13,263 nucleotides of DNA from Bacteroidales bacterium UBA6340 (GTDB lineage Bacteria; Bacteroidota; Bacteroidia; Bacteroidales; Paludibacteraceae), in assembly GCA_002440265.1 (NCBI GenBank), contig DJSG01000076.1:30426-43688 (forward strand), given 5' to 3'. Below, in pieces: positions 6,156 through 12,400 of the stretch (position 1 is the stretch's first letter; each line of letters begins with the position of its first letter). The position numbers and the translations under genes were made by a program. The notes beneath the pieces were generated by a model, which did no database searches, was not told the origin of the DNA, and saw only the letters and a program-made list of their open reading frames with translations.

Positions 6156-7101
6156 CGACAATATAATCCATAATAGAGAAGACTTCGTCTTTGGTTTCGG
6201 CGCGGAGGAGAGCGATGCGCGTTTGCTTGAAATCATAGAGTCCCTTGAATACGGGCGAGGCAGCGAAGTGGCGTCGGCTGTGGACGATGCCTTTGCGTTC
6301 GTCGCCTATCCAGTCGATACTGCGGAGGACGTGCTCTTTGAGTATGTCCACACACCATTGCATCGGTCGGGGAGGCAGGAGTTCGCCCGTGGTGAGGTAG
6401 TGCTGCATATCGTCGAATATCCACGGGCAGCCGAAAGTAGCCCGTCCGACCATGATAGCGTCCACGCCATAGCGTTCGAAGCACTCGCGTGCCCGCTGTG
6501 GCGTGGTGACGTCGCCATTGCCGATGACAGGGATGTGCATGCGGGGGTTGCTCTTGACGGCTCCGATATAGGACCAGTCGGCATTGCCGCTGTACATCTG
6601 ACAGCGCGTGCGTCCATGTATGGCAAGTTCGGTGATACCGCAGTCCTGCAAGGCTTCGGCAAGGTCGACGATGATACGGCTGTCGTGGTCCCATCCGAGG
6701 CGGGTCTTGACAGTGACCGGTGTATGCACGGCATCGACTACGGCACGGGTGATAGAGAGCATCTTGGGAATGTCGCGCAGCAGCCCTGCCCCCGCCCCTT
6801 TGCCCGCCACTTTCTTGACGGGGCAGCCGAAATTGATGTCGATAAAATCGGGGTGCGCCTGCTCCACGATACGGGCTGCGTCTGCCATGGATTCGGGTTC
6901 GCGTCCGTAGATTTGTATGGCTACGGGGCGTTCGCTGTCGGATATTTGCAGTTTGCGTATGGTAGATGCCACGTCCCGCACGAGAGCATCGGCATTGACG
7001 AACTCGGTATAGACGCGTGCGGCTCCGAACCGCTTGCAGAGCAAGCGGAAGGCAGGGTCGGTGACGTCCTCCATGGGTGCGAGGTAGAGGGGGTGGAGCA
7101 T
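6103..7101 (-). CDS. dus: tRNA-dihydrouridine synthase, DusB-like
   Basis: A 332-residue FMN enzyme that reduces specific uridines to dihydrouridine in the tRNA D-loop using NADPH. The TIM-barrel motifs are complete: LAPMEDVTD (7-15), DINFGCPVKKV (88-98) with catalytic C93 and N90, K132 in TVKTRLGW, H162 in IHGRTR, and the FMN phosphate sites GNGD (194-197) and MVGRATFG (217-224). Length is normal for DusB-type enzymes. It is the last gene of the gldD operon, starting 5 bases after the stop of the 7TM-HD gene. Its 3' end runs 53 bases into the convergent nucleosidase gene, covering that gene's last codons. Which D-loop position is modified cannot be read from sequence; DusB specificity is assumed by similarity. 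Confidence 0.93.
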   Translation of the reverse strand: MLHPLYLAPMEDVTDPAFRLLCKRFGAARVYTEFVNADALVRDVASTIRKLQISDSERPVAIQIYGREPESMADAARIVEQAHPDFIDINFGCPVKKVAGKGAGAGLLRDIPKMLSITRAVVDAVHTPVTVKTRLGWDHDSRIIVDLAEALQDCGITELAIHGRTRCQMYSGNADWSYIGAVKSNPRMHIPVIGNGDVTTPQRARECFERYGVDAIMVGRATFGCPWIFDDMQHYLTTGELLPPRPMQWCVDILKEHVLRSIDWIGDERKGIVHSRRHFAASPVFKGLYDFKQTRIALLRAETKDEVFSIMDYIVATWGSSPQQPLGGTCAD

Positions 7102-7106
7102 AGGGG

Positions 7107-9029
7107 CTACTTCTTGATGTCGGGGTAGGCGATACGGTGGTGGTTCATGGCAAGGATTCTCTCTTTGAAGACGGCGCGTATGTCTTCCAAGTCCTTGAAT
7201 GACAGCGGTGTATCGGAGAACTGCCCTGCGCTGACCTGCAAGTCAATCATATTGTCCACCATGTCGGATACGGACTTCTCGGAGAAATCCGTGAGGCTAC
7301 GCGAGCGTGCCTCGACAGCATCCGCCATCATGAGGATAGCCGCCTCTTTGGTAGAGGGTTTGGGTCCGGGATAGGTGTAGTCGGCGATGTTGACTTCGGG
7401 CACGGGTTTGCCCTCGGCTTTGGCTGCATTTGCCTGATTGACAGCGGTATTGTAGAAGTAACGCACGACCGAAGTGCCGTGGTGCGAGCGAATGAAATGC
7501 ACGATGACTTCGGGAAGGTGGTGGCGGCGTGCGATGCGTTCGCCGTCGGTGACATGGGCGATGATAATACGTGCTGCCTCTTTGGTAGGCATGGAAAGCA
7601 GCGGATTGCAGCCGGGAGCCTGGTTTTCCGTGAAATACTCGGGGTTAGCCATCTTGCCGATGTCGTGGTAGAGTGCGCCGGTACGCACGAGGAGTACCTT
7701 TGCCCCGATACGTTTGGCGGCTTCGGTGGCGAGATTGCTGACTTGCAGCGAGTGCTGGAATGTGCCCGGGGCTTTCTCTGCGAACTCGTGCATGAGGTCG
7801 GAATTGACGTTGGTGAGTTCGACAAGCGTGATACTGCTGACCAAGCCAAAGGTGCGCTCAAAGAGATAGACGACTCCGTAGGCGCAGATGACAAGGATGG
7901 CGTTGATGAGGAAATAGATGTAGTAGTGGTAGTCAATATCGTGCATATCGCCCGACAGAATCATCACAATGGCGGTGTAAACCACTGAATATGTGAGGAA
8001 TACCCACAGAGCCGTGTGCGCGAGTTGGGCACGTTGCGTCATGTCGCGCAGGCTGGCTACCGCCACTATACCCGCAGACACCTGCAGGATGATGAACATG
8101 TAGGGTGCAGGGACCGCCATGGAGACGATGAAGACGGTGATGAGGTTGAGGCAGACGGCAGTGCGGGAGTCGTAGAAGACACGGGCGATGACAGGTCCCC
8201 ACGCGAAAGGTATGAGATAGACCCACCCCACGGGCGCATAACGCAAGACGAGGAATGCCCCTGCGATGATGATAGCCATGAGGAGGGTGAAGAAAAGCAT
8301 ATTGTTGAGGTCATCCAAGAGTTTGCGGCGGAAGATGTACAAGTAGAGTACAAAGATGCCTAACATTATGATTATCAGCAGTCCGCACCCGATAGTGGAC
8401 ACGACAGACTGCGTGCGGGAGACGTTTTTCTCCTCCAATGCGCGGCGGAGCGATTCGAGAATCCGGTAGTCCTCGGAGGAGACTATTTCGCCGGTGTCAA
8501 TGATTTTCTCGCCTGCCTGTACCATACCCTGCGTGAGGGAGACCGAGGACAAGAGGCTGTTGCGGAGGTTGTCGGAGGTGACGGTGTCGTACACGAGGTT
8601 GGGTTGCAACTCCTGCATCGTGAGTTGGAAAGCCGTTTTGGGCGTGTAGATGTCGGTGACGGGTACGGCGGTTGCCACGCGGTTGTTGAGCACAGACACG
8701 CGGCTGCAGCCCGATGTACGGATACGCTCCATCTCCTCCAAGGAGACGATGTAGATGTCCTTTTGTTCGGCATTCGGGACGAAAGTGTAGCAGGGGGTAT
8801 AATCGCTCAATGCTTCAGCCTGCTCGGCGGCAATCTGTTCGTTGGTCTTGTAGATGGGGAAGTCGAACTCTGCCGTCATCAGTCCGTAGCCCCATGGTTG
8901 ACCGACCTCGAAATGGTACTTGAAAGGCGTGCTGTACTTGGGAAACAGGTACAGGGTGATGGCTGCCAAAGCCAATAAAGAAAGCACTTGGCACGTGATA
9001 CGCACGGTGCGGCTCATCTGGATTTTCAT
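7107..9029 (-). CDS. 7TM-HD membrane phosphodiesterase, PgpH/YqfF-like
   Basis: A 640-residue inner-membrane protein with the architecture of PgpH, which hydrolyses the second messenger cyclic-di-AMP. The order is a first membrane segment (about 11-29), an extracytoplasmic 7TMR-HDED-like domain (about 35-200), a cluster of membrane helices (about 207-400) and a cytoplasmic HD domain (about 410-590). Metal-binding residues are present: H426 in TFQHSL, H455-D456 in LYHDIGK, H492 in AHVTDGE, H516-H517 in RSHHGTS and D570 in MADAVEARSRS. These match the HDIG type. Length is slightly below the roughly 700 of characterised members. The start ATG overlaps the tadA stop as ATGA, suggesting coupled translation. 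Substrate assignment to c-di-AMP is by family; no c-di-AMP synthase lies in this window. Confidence 0.88.
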   Translation of the reverse strand: MKIQMSRTVRITCQVLSLLALAAITLYLFPKYSTPFKYHFEVGQPWGYGLMTAEFDFPIYKTNEQIAAEQAEALSDYTPCYTFVPNAEQKDIYIVSLEEMERIRTSGCSRVSVLNNRVATAVPVTDIYTPKTAFQLTMQELQPNLVYDTVTSDNLRNSLLSSVSLTQGMVQAGEKIIDTGEIVSSEDYRILESLRRALEEKNVSRTQSVVSTIGCGLLIIIMLGIFVLYLYIFRRKLLDDLNNMLFFTLLMAIIIAGAFLVLRYAPVGWVYLIPFAWGPVIARVFYDSRTAVCLNLITVFIVSMAVPAPYMFIILQVSAGIVAVASLRDMTQRAQLAHTALWVFLTYSVVYTAIVMILSGDMHDIDYHYYIYFLINAILVICAYGVVYLFERTFGLVSSITLVELTNVNSDLMHEFAEKAPGTFQHSLQVSNLATEAAKRIGAKVLLVRTGALYHDIGKMANPEYFTENQAPGCNPLLSMPTKEAARIIIAHVTDGERIARRHHLPEVIVHFIRSHHGTSVVRYFYNTAVNQANAAKAEGKPVPEVNIADYTYPGPKPSTKEAAILMMADAVEARSRSLTDFSEKSVSDMVDNMIDLQVSAGQFSDTPLSFKDLEDIRAVFKERILAMNHHRIAYPDIKK

Positions 9030-9475
9030 ACACGTTTATGTTGAAAAAAGGTTTGTATCAATTCACGACATTCGTCTTCCAACACGCCCGTAACCACCTG
9101 ACACTTAGCATGTAAGGCACGTGGTGCGAAGAGTGCAAAGCCGCGTTTGGGGTCGGGTGCGCCATAGACGACACGCGCTACCTGCGCCCAACCGATTGCC
9201 CCCGCACACATCACGCAGGGTTCGACGGTGACATACAAGGTACACTGCGGGAGGTACTTGCCGCCCAATGTCTGTGCGGCGGCGGTGATTGCCTGCATCT
9301 CGGCGTGCGCGGTAACGTCCTGCAGCGTCTCGGTGAGGTTGTGTCCGCGTCCTACTATTTGATTGCCGGCAACAATGACGCAACCGACAGGCACCTCGCC
9401 TGCGCGGAGGGCTTGCCGTGCCTCGTCAAGGGCAAGGCGCATATAGCGGATATCGTCGGTTTCAACGGGTTGCAT
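9026..9475 (-). CDS. tadA: tRNA-specific adenosine-34 deaminase TadA
   Basis: A 149-residue zinc deaminase that converts A34 of the arginine tRNA anticodon to inosine. Zinc and catalytic residues are H57 and E59 in HAEMQAI and C87 and C90 in PCVMCAGAI, the TadA form of the motif. GAPDPKRG (105-112) and the C-terminal helix EDECRELIQTFF are also typical. Length is close to the usual 150-170. ATG 9475 is preferred over the ATG at 9442 because homologues keep residues before YMRLAL. Its start lies inside the last 14 bases of the preceding gene and its stop overlaps the next start by 4 bases, so it is embedded in a tightly coupled operon. General cytidine deaminase activity is less likely given the TadA-specific features. 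Confidence 0.93.
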   Translation of the reverse strand: MQPVETDDIRYMRLALDEARQALRAGEVPVGCVIVAGNQIVGRGHNLTETLQDVTAHAEMQAITAAAQTLGGKYLPQCTLYVTVEPCVMCAGAIGWAQVARVVYGAPDPKRGFALFAPRALHAKCQVVTGVLEDECRELIQTFFQHKRV

Positions 9476-10199
9476 AGTCGTTTTGGGCTTGGATAAACAG
9501 GGGCAGTTGTTCGGGGTGGTGCTCGAAATGGTTGCCGATGACCACGATGTCCGCCCCTGCCCGGTAGGCGTCTGTCATCTGCCTTGTGGTACAAATTCCC
9601 CCACCCACAAGGAGCGGAACGCTTGTCTGTTCGCGCACGGCACGGATAATACCTCTGGAAACAGGCGTCTTGGCTCCGCTGCCTGCCTCTAAATATATAA
9701 GGTCTTTGCCCAATAACTCGGCGGCAATGGCAGTGTGCACGATGGCGGAAATATCGTTTTGAGGCAAAGGGGTGCTGTGTGTGGTGCGCTGGGTGCTGCT
9801 GAAGTGTCCGCCATCGATGAGGATGTAGCCCATAGGGATGGACTCGATGCCCGACTGGCGAATGGCATATGCCGCCCGGATATGCGGTTCGATAAGCACA
9901 TCGGGTGTGCGTGCCGTGAGCAACGACAGGAAAAGGAGAGCGTCTGCCGCGGGGGTGAACTGCGCCACGTTGCCAGGGAAAAGCACCAGGGGGTGCGTGG
10001 TGTGAGCGCGAATGAGCCCGATGAAATCGGCGAAATCTGCACATTCTGCACTTGTACTGCCTCCTACCAACACCAAGTCCACGCCGTTGAGATGTGGGAG
10101 AAGTGCCTTGCCTGCCGCGGGCTTCTCGGGGTCGAGAAGGACCGCCAAGAGGGGGTGCCCCGCAAGGTGCTGCGATTGGATATAGGAGAGGACGCTCAT
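9462..10199 (-). CDS. Geranylgeranylglyceryl phosphate synthase-like prenyltransferase (PcrB/GGGPS family)
   Basis: A 245-residue TIM-barrel protein of the GGGPS/PcrB family, which joins a polyprenyl group to sn-glycerol-1-phosphate. In archaea this makes the first ether bond of membrane lipids; in bacteria it occurs in Firmicutes (PcrB, heptaprenyl) and in several Bacteroidota. Visible motifs in order: LLDPEK (21-26), VLVGGST (43-49), LFPGN (73-77), YLEAGSGA (169-176), PLLVGGGI (195-202) and GADIVVIGN (215-223). The late glycine-rich loops are the usual glycerol-phosphate binding region. Length matches the family. It begins 7 bases after gldD and overlaps tadA by 14 bases. Chain length of the prenyl substrate and whether ether lipids accumulate cannot be read from sequence. 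No glycerol-1-phosphate dehydrogenase is in this window. Confidence 0.88.
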   Translation of the reverse strand: MSVLSYIQSQHLAGHPLLAVLLDPEKPAAGKALLPHLNGVDLVLVGGSTSAECADFADFIGLIRAHTTHPLVLFPGNVAQFTPAADALLFLSLLTARTPDVLIEPHIRAAYAIRQSGIESIPMGYILIDGGHFSSTQRTTHSTPLPQNDISAIVHTAIAAELLGKDLIYLEAGSGAKTPVSRGIIRAVREQTSVPLLVGGGICTTRQMTDAYRAGADIVVIGNHFEHHPEQLPLFIQAQNDYATR

Positions 10200-10206
10200 C
10201 GTTGTC

Positions 10207-10791
10207 TTAGGGCTGCTGCCACGTGAAGGACTCCATCAGGCGGCGCACGTCAGCACGCATGTAGTCATAGACGGGCGCGAGGGAATCCTGATTGGGAATG
10301 GTGTTGCAATAGACGGCACCCCTGAAGAAATGCCGCACAGAATCCGTGAGATAGAACTGAATAGGCGTCGCGGTGTTGCCGTTGAGTTCGTAGTACACGC
10401 CCCAGACACGCGCATCGGGGTTCTCGAATCCCTGTTCGGGAATAGAGGTGGCTATGGTGGCATGCTTGTAGAGGAACTCCTGCGCGTCCCGCGAGAGTGC
10501 GCGGAGATTGCCGTGAACGGGCTTGTAACTGCAATGGACAGTGGTGTTGAGGCTCGGGTAGTCGATGTCTATCCAATAGGCGTCACCCTTGTGTGCATGC
10601 GGGTGCACCGTGGCATTGCCTGAGAGAGAAAAGGCATACGGGTACCCCTGCGGGGCATACTGCGTGTATGCCGTGTCGGGGATGGCGATACGGAAATAGC
10701 CGTAGGGCTTGGGGACCGCACGCTGTCCGCACCCCATAAGAGCGGTGCAGAGGACTATAAGAAAGAGTATATGTTTCGCTATCAAATGCAT
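10207..10791 (-). CDS. gldD: Gliding motility lipoprotein GldD homologue
   Basis: A 194-residue predicted lipoprotein similar to GldD, an envelope protein required for gliding in Flavobacterium and also present in many non-gliding Bacteroidota. The N-terminus has a hydrophobic signal and a lipobox LMGC (18-21), with C21 as the lipidated residue. The mature part begins with the family phrase PKPYGYFRI and is otherwise unremarkable (FSLSGNATVHPHAHKGDAY follows at about 53-71). The start is ATG 10791. A longer reading frame from 10851 would begin upstream of the promoter at 10813-10843 and would bury the signal peptide, so it is rejected. It is the first gene of a five-gene operon. GldD alone does not prove gliding or a type IX secretion system; no other gld, spr or por genes are visible. 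Confidence 0.85.
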   Translation of the reverse strand: MHLIAKHILFLIVLCTALMGCGQRAVPKPYGYFRIAIPDTAYTQYAPQGYPYAFSLSGNATVHPHAHKGDAYWIDIDYPSLNTTVHCSYKPVHGNLRALSRDAQEFLYKHATIATSIPEQGFENPDARVWGVYYELNGNTATPIQFYLTDSVRHFFRGAVYCNTIPNQDSLAPVYDYMRADVRRLMESFTWQQP

Positions 10792-10812
10792 AAAAGTACT
10801 ATTACAGACCGA

Positions 10813-10843
10813 CAAAGATACTACATTTCCGCGAGACATACAA
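10813..10843 (-). promoter_or_regulatory. Promoter of the gldD operon
   Basis: On the minus strand, TATCTTTG (10820-10813) is the -7 box and TTG (10843-10841) the -33 element, with a 20-base spacer. Transcription would start near 10807, about 16 bases before the ATG at 10791. This fixes the gldD start. It would drive all five genes down to dus. Confidence 0.72.
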
Positions 10844-10866
10844 GACAGCATTTCTTTTGCAGCGAG

Positions 10867-11226
10867 TTATTTCCGCTGCGGTTGCGGTGTAACGGGTGTT
10901 GCCTTGCCGGCGGGTGCGCTATGGTCGGCAGTCGGTGTGGTTGTTGCCGGTTTGCCAATACGGGCAAACGCCTTTTGCAGCGTCGGTATGTCGGTTTTAG
11001 CAGCGTCGAAGGTGACAGTGACGGTCTTGGTATTGAGGTCGCAGACGATGTCCTTCACGCCTTTTTCAAAGGCGATATTTTTCATGATTTTGTCGCAGCA
11101 ACCTTGACAATGGAGGTCCACATAGAAGACGACGGTTTGTTTGTTCACTTTGGCATCAGCCGTAGAGAGTCCGAATGCCAACGGCAAAACGGTCAGAAAA
11201 AATAACATCAAACGTTTCATAATCAC
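10867..11226 (-). CDS. Secreted heavy-metal-associated (HMA) domain protein
   Basis: A 119-residue exported protein with a single HMA fold. Residues 1-25 are a signal peptide (basic start, LMLFFLTVLPLAFGL core, likely cleavage after ADA). The metal site is HCQGCCDKI, with C40 and C43 in the CxxC positions and an extra C44. The typical HMA end of the fold follows (DIVCDLNTKTVTVTFD at 59-74, then a helix to about 92). The last 28 residues form a Thr/Pro/Ala/Gly-rich tail (TTTPTADHSAPAG onward) that looks disordered. ATG 11226 or 11220 could be the start. Stand-alone HMA proteins bind copper, mercury or zinc; a periplasmic metal carrier is likely, but no metal-transport ATPase or sensor is adjacent. 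The gene stops 24 bases before the gldD promoter and has its own promoter. Confidence 0.8.
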   Translation of the reverse strand: MIMKRLMLFFLTVLPLAFGLSTADAKVNKQTVVFYVDLHCQGCCDKIMKNIAFEKGVKDIVCDLNTKTVTVTFDAAKTDIPTLQKAFARIGKPATTTPTADHSAPAGKATPVTPQPQRK

Positions 11227-11306
11227 ATTGATAGATAGTTATACTCCGCTGAGAACGCGCACCGCTTTTAGGAACAAGACCGATAATGTGCGTACCCAAC
11301 CGCGTG

Positions 11307-11337
11307 CAAAGGTACGAAAAACATAGTGTTTATACAA
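11307..11337 (-). promoter_or_regulatory. Promoter of the HMA-domain gene
   Basis: On the minus strand, TACCTTTG (11314-11307) and TTG (11337-11335) form -7 and -33 elements with a 20-base spacer. The inferred leader is about 75 bases to the ATG at 11226, longer than for the other minus-strand genes. No strong hairpin was noticed in it. Confidence 0.68.
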
Positions 11338-11565
11338 ATTGCATGCGGTTTCACGGAGGATGAGTGTTGATTATATGATTTAACAATTTCGATTTTTTCT
11401 TGTTATAAAGACCCATAATGCGCTCGGAGTTCACCCGACATTCTCTCGGTAATAGTGCGTATTAAAAATTACTTACAATTTGGATTGTCGGTGCAATGTG
11501 GCATATAGGATATTTACTTGCAGGGAAAGGGAAGATGCCTTTGCCATAAAGAAATGGAAGGGGAT
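11338..11565. other. Divergent intergenic stretch, no gene seen
   Basis: This stretch separates the HMA-gene promoter from the grpE promoter. It is AT-rich and I see no coding region on either strand that I can support. The only structure is an interrupted palindrome: TAATGCGC (11416-11423) can pair with GCGTATTA (11457-11464) with one G-U pair, and CCGA (11435-11438) with TCGG (11446-11449) inside it. A smaller stem, ACAAT-TTGG-ATTGT, lies at 11475-11488. None carries a T-tract. Confidence 0.4.
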
Positions 11566-11597
11566 TTGCACAAGTCAGGAAAAAGCAGTACTTTTGC
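11566..11597 (+). promoter_or_regulatory. Promoter of grpE-dnaJ
   Basis: TTG (11566-11568) and TACTTTTG (11590-11597) form -33 and -7 elements with a 21-base spacer. The inferred start is near 11604, giving a leader of about 125 bases. The sequence is of the housekeeping type; no CIRCE operator or classical heat-shock sigma-32 box was seen. Confidence 0.68.
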
Positions 11598-11603
11598 AGA
11601 GTT

Positions 11604-11691
11604 ATGCGGTTGGCTGCCAAAATGGCAGCAATAATTCGTTGGCACGGAATATGTACGTTCTGTGGTGATGAAATGTGAAGTGAACCGCATA
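11604..11691 (+). promoter_or_regulatory. Candidate structured RNA leader of grpE (three-way junction)
   Basis: Three stems fit together. The outer stem is TATGCGGTT (11604-11612) with AACCGCATA (11683-11691), 9 perfect pairs. Hairpin 1 is GCTGCCA (11614-11620) with TGGCAGC (11624-11630) over an AAA loop. Hairpin 2 is CACGGAA (11643-11649) with TTCTGTG (11658-11664), one G-U pair and an 8-base loop. The outer stem begins at the inferred transcription start and ends 38 bases before the grpE ATG. The pairing is seen; a regulatory or stability role is inferred. I do not recognise it as a named RNA family. Confidence 0.45.
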
Positions 11692-11729
11692 CTACACATA
11701 ATGTAAAATGTCAGTAAATTATTCGTATT

Positions 11730-12335
11730 ATGTCAAAAAACAAGCATAAACATAGTGCAGAAGCACAGGAGGAACAGAAGATGAGTATGGAGAATCCGCA
11801 GACAGAAGAGCCGCAGCAGGCGGCACAAGAAGAGTCGCTGGAGAGTGCGACGGACGCGGAAGTGCGTGAGGAAGACGCAGAACTGCAAGCCAAAGTGGCA
11901 GAACTGCAGAAGCGCGTGGCAGAGTTGGAAGACTTGAAACTGCGCCAGATGGCAGAGTTTGACAACTATCGCCGCCGCACCAACAAAGAGAAACTGGACC
12001 TCATGGAGACCGCCGGTGAGCGTATATTCAAAGAGATGTTGCCGCTGGTGGACGACTTTGAGCGCGCCAAAGATGCGATGGAGAAGACCGATGACGTGGC
12101 TGCTATCCGACAAGGTATAGACTTGATTTACAGCAAGTTTATGAAGTTCTTGGATGCCAATAACGTGCACCCGATAGAGACCAAGAATGTGGAGTTCTCC
12201 ACCGATGAGCATGAGGCGATAACCACTTTCGCCGCAGGCGAGGACAAGAAAGGCAAGATAATCGATTGCACCCAGAAAGGGTATAAATTAGGCGACAAGG
12301 TGATTCGTTTTGCCAAGGTGGTGGTAGGAGAGTGA
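11730..12335 (+). CDS. grpE: Nucleotide exchange factor GrpE
   Basis: A 201-residue cytosolic co-chaperone that releases ADP from DnaK and so resets the Hsp70 cycle. The N-terminal 45 residues are acidic, Gln/Glu-rich and probably disordered. A heptad-patterned coiled coil follows (about 44-75, AELQKRVAELEDLKLRQ), which forms the long dimer helix. The GrpE core includes EFDNYRRRTNKEK (76-88), LPLVDDFERA (104-113) and the C-terminal beta-domain ending GYKLGDKVIRFAKVVVG (184-200), matching the family signature. The length is normal. ATG 11730 is the only plausible start with the expected tail. dnaJ follows after 65 bases, so the pair is probably co-transcribed. dnaK is not in the window. Confidence 0.95.
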   Translation: MSKNKHKHSAEAQEEQKMSMENPQTEEPQQAAQEESLESATDAEVREEDAELQAKVAELQKRVAELEDLKLRQMAEFDNYRRRTNKEKLDLMETAGERIFKEMLPLVDDFERAKDAMEKTDDVAAIRQGIDLIYSKFMKFLDANNVHPIETKNVEFSTDEHEAITTFAAGEDKKGKIIDCTQKGYKLGDKVIRFAKVVVGE

Positions 12336-12350
12336 ATAGGAGACCCAGTG

Positions 12351-12386
12351 TAACTAGAAAATCTAGAATAACTAGAGTAACTAGTA
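12351..12386 (+). repeat. 9-base-period CTAG tandem repeat between grpE and dnaJ
   Basis: Four degenerate units of 9 bases follow each other: TAACTAGAA, AATCTAGAA, TAACTAGAG, TAACTAGTA. CTAG falls at 12354, 12363, 12372 and 12381, exactly 9 bases apart. CTAG is usually scarce in bacterial genomes, so four in 36 bases is conspicuous. The block lies in the untranslated gap, 14 bases before the dnaJ ATG. Confidence 0.75.
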
Positions 12387-12400
12387 GAAAGAAATAGAGT

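Noticed and set aside
5481..6236. 251-codon open frame on the minus strand over the nucleosidase gene
   Set aside because: It is His/Leu/Gln-rich with no family resemblance, covers the REP-like repeat and opposing promoter, and conflicts with a recognisable gene.
6223..7128. 301-codon open frame on the plus strand opposite dus
   Set aside because: It is antisense to a dus gene with complete catalytic motifs and has a composition typical of a shadow frame.
10207..10851. Longer gldD reading frame beginning at 10851
   Set aside because: The start would be upstream of the promoter at 10813-10843 and would place 20 residues before the lipoprotein signal peptide.
11604..11729. CIRCE operator or start-codon RNA thermometer for grpE
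   Set aside because: No TTAGCACTC-N9-GAGTGCTAA-like repeat is present, and the fold ends well before the start codon without pairing a ribosome-binding site.
12351..12386. CRISPR-like array
   Set aside because: The units are only 9 bases with no spacers; it is a simple tandem repeat.
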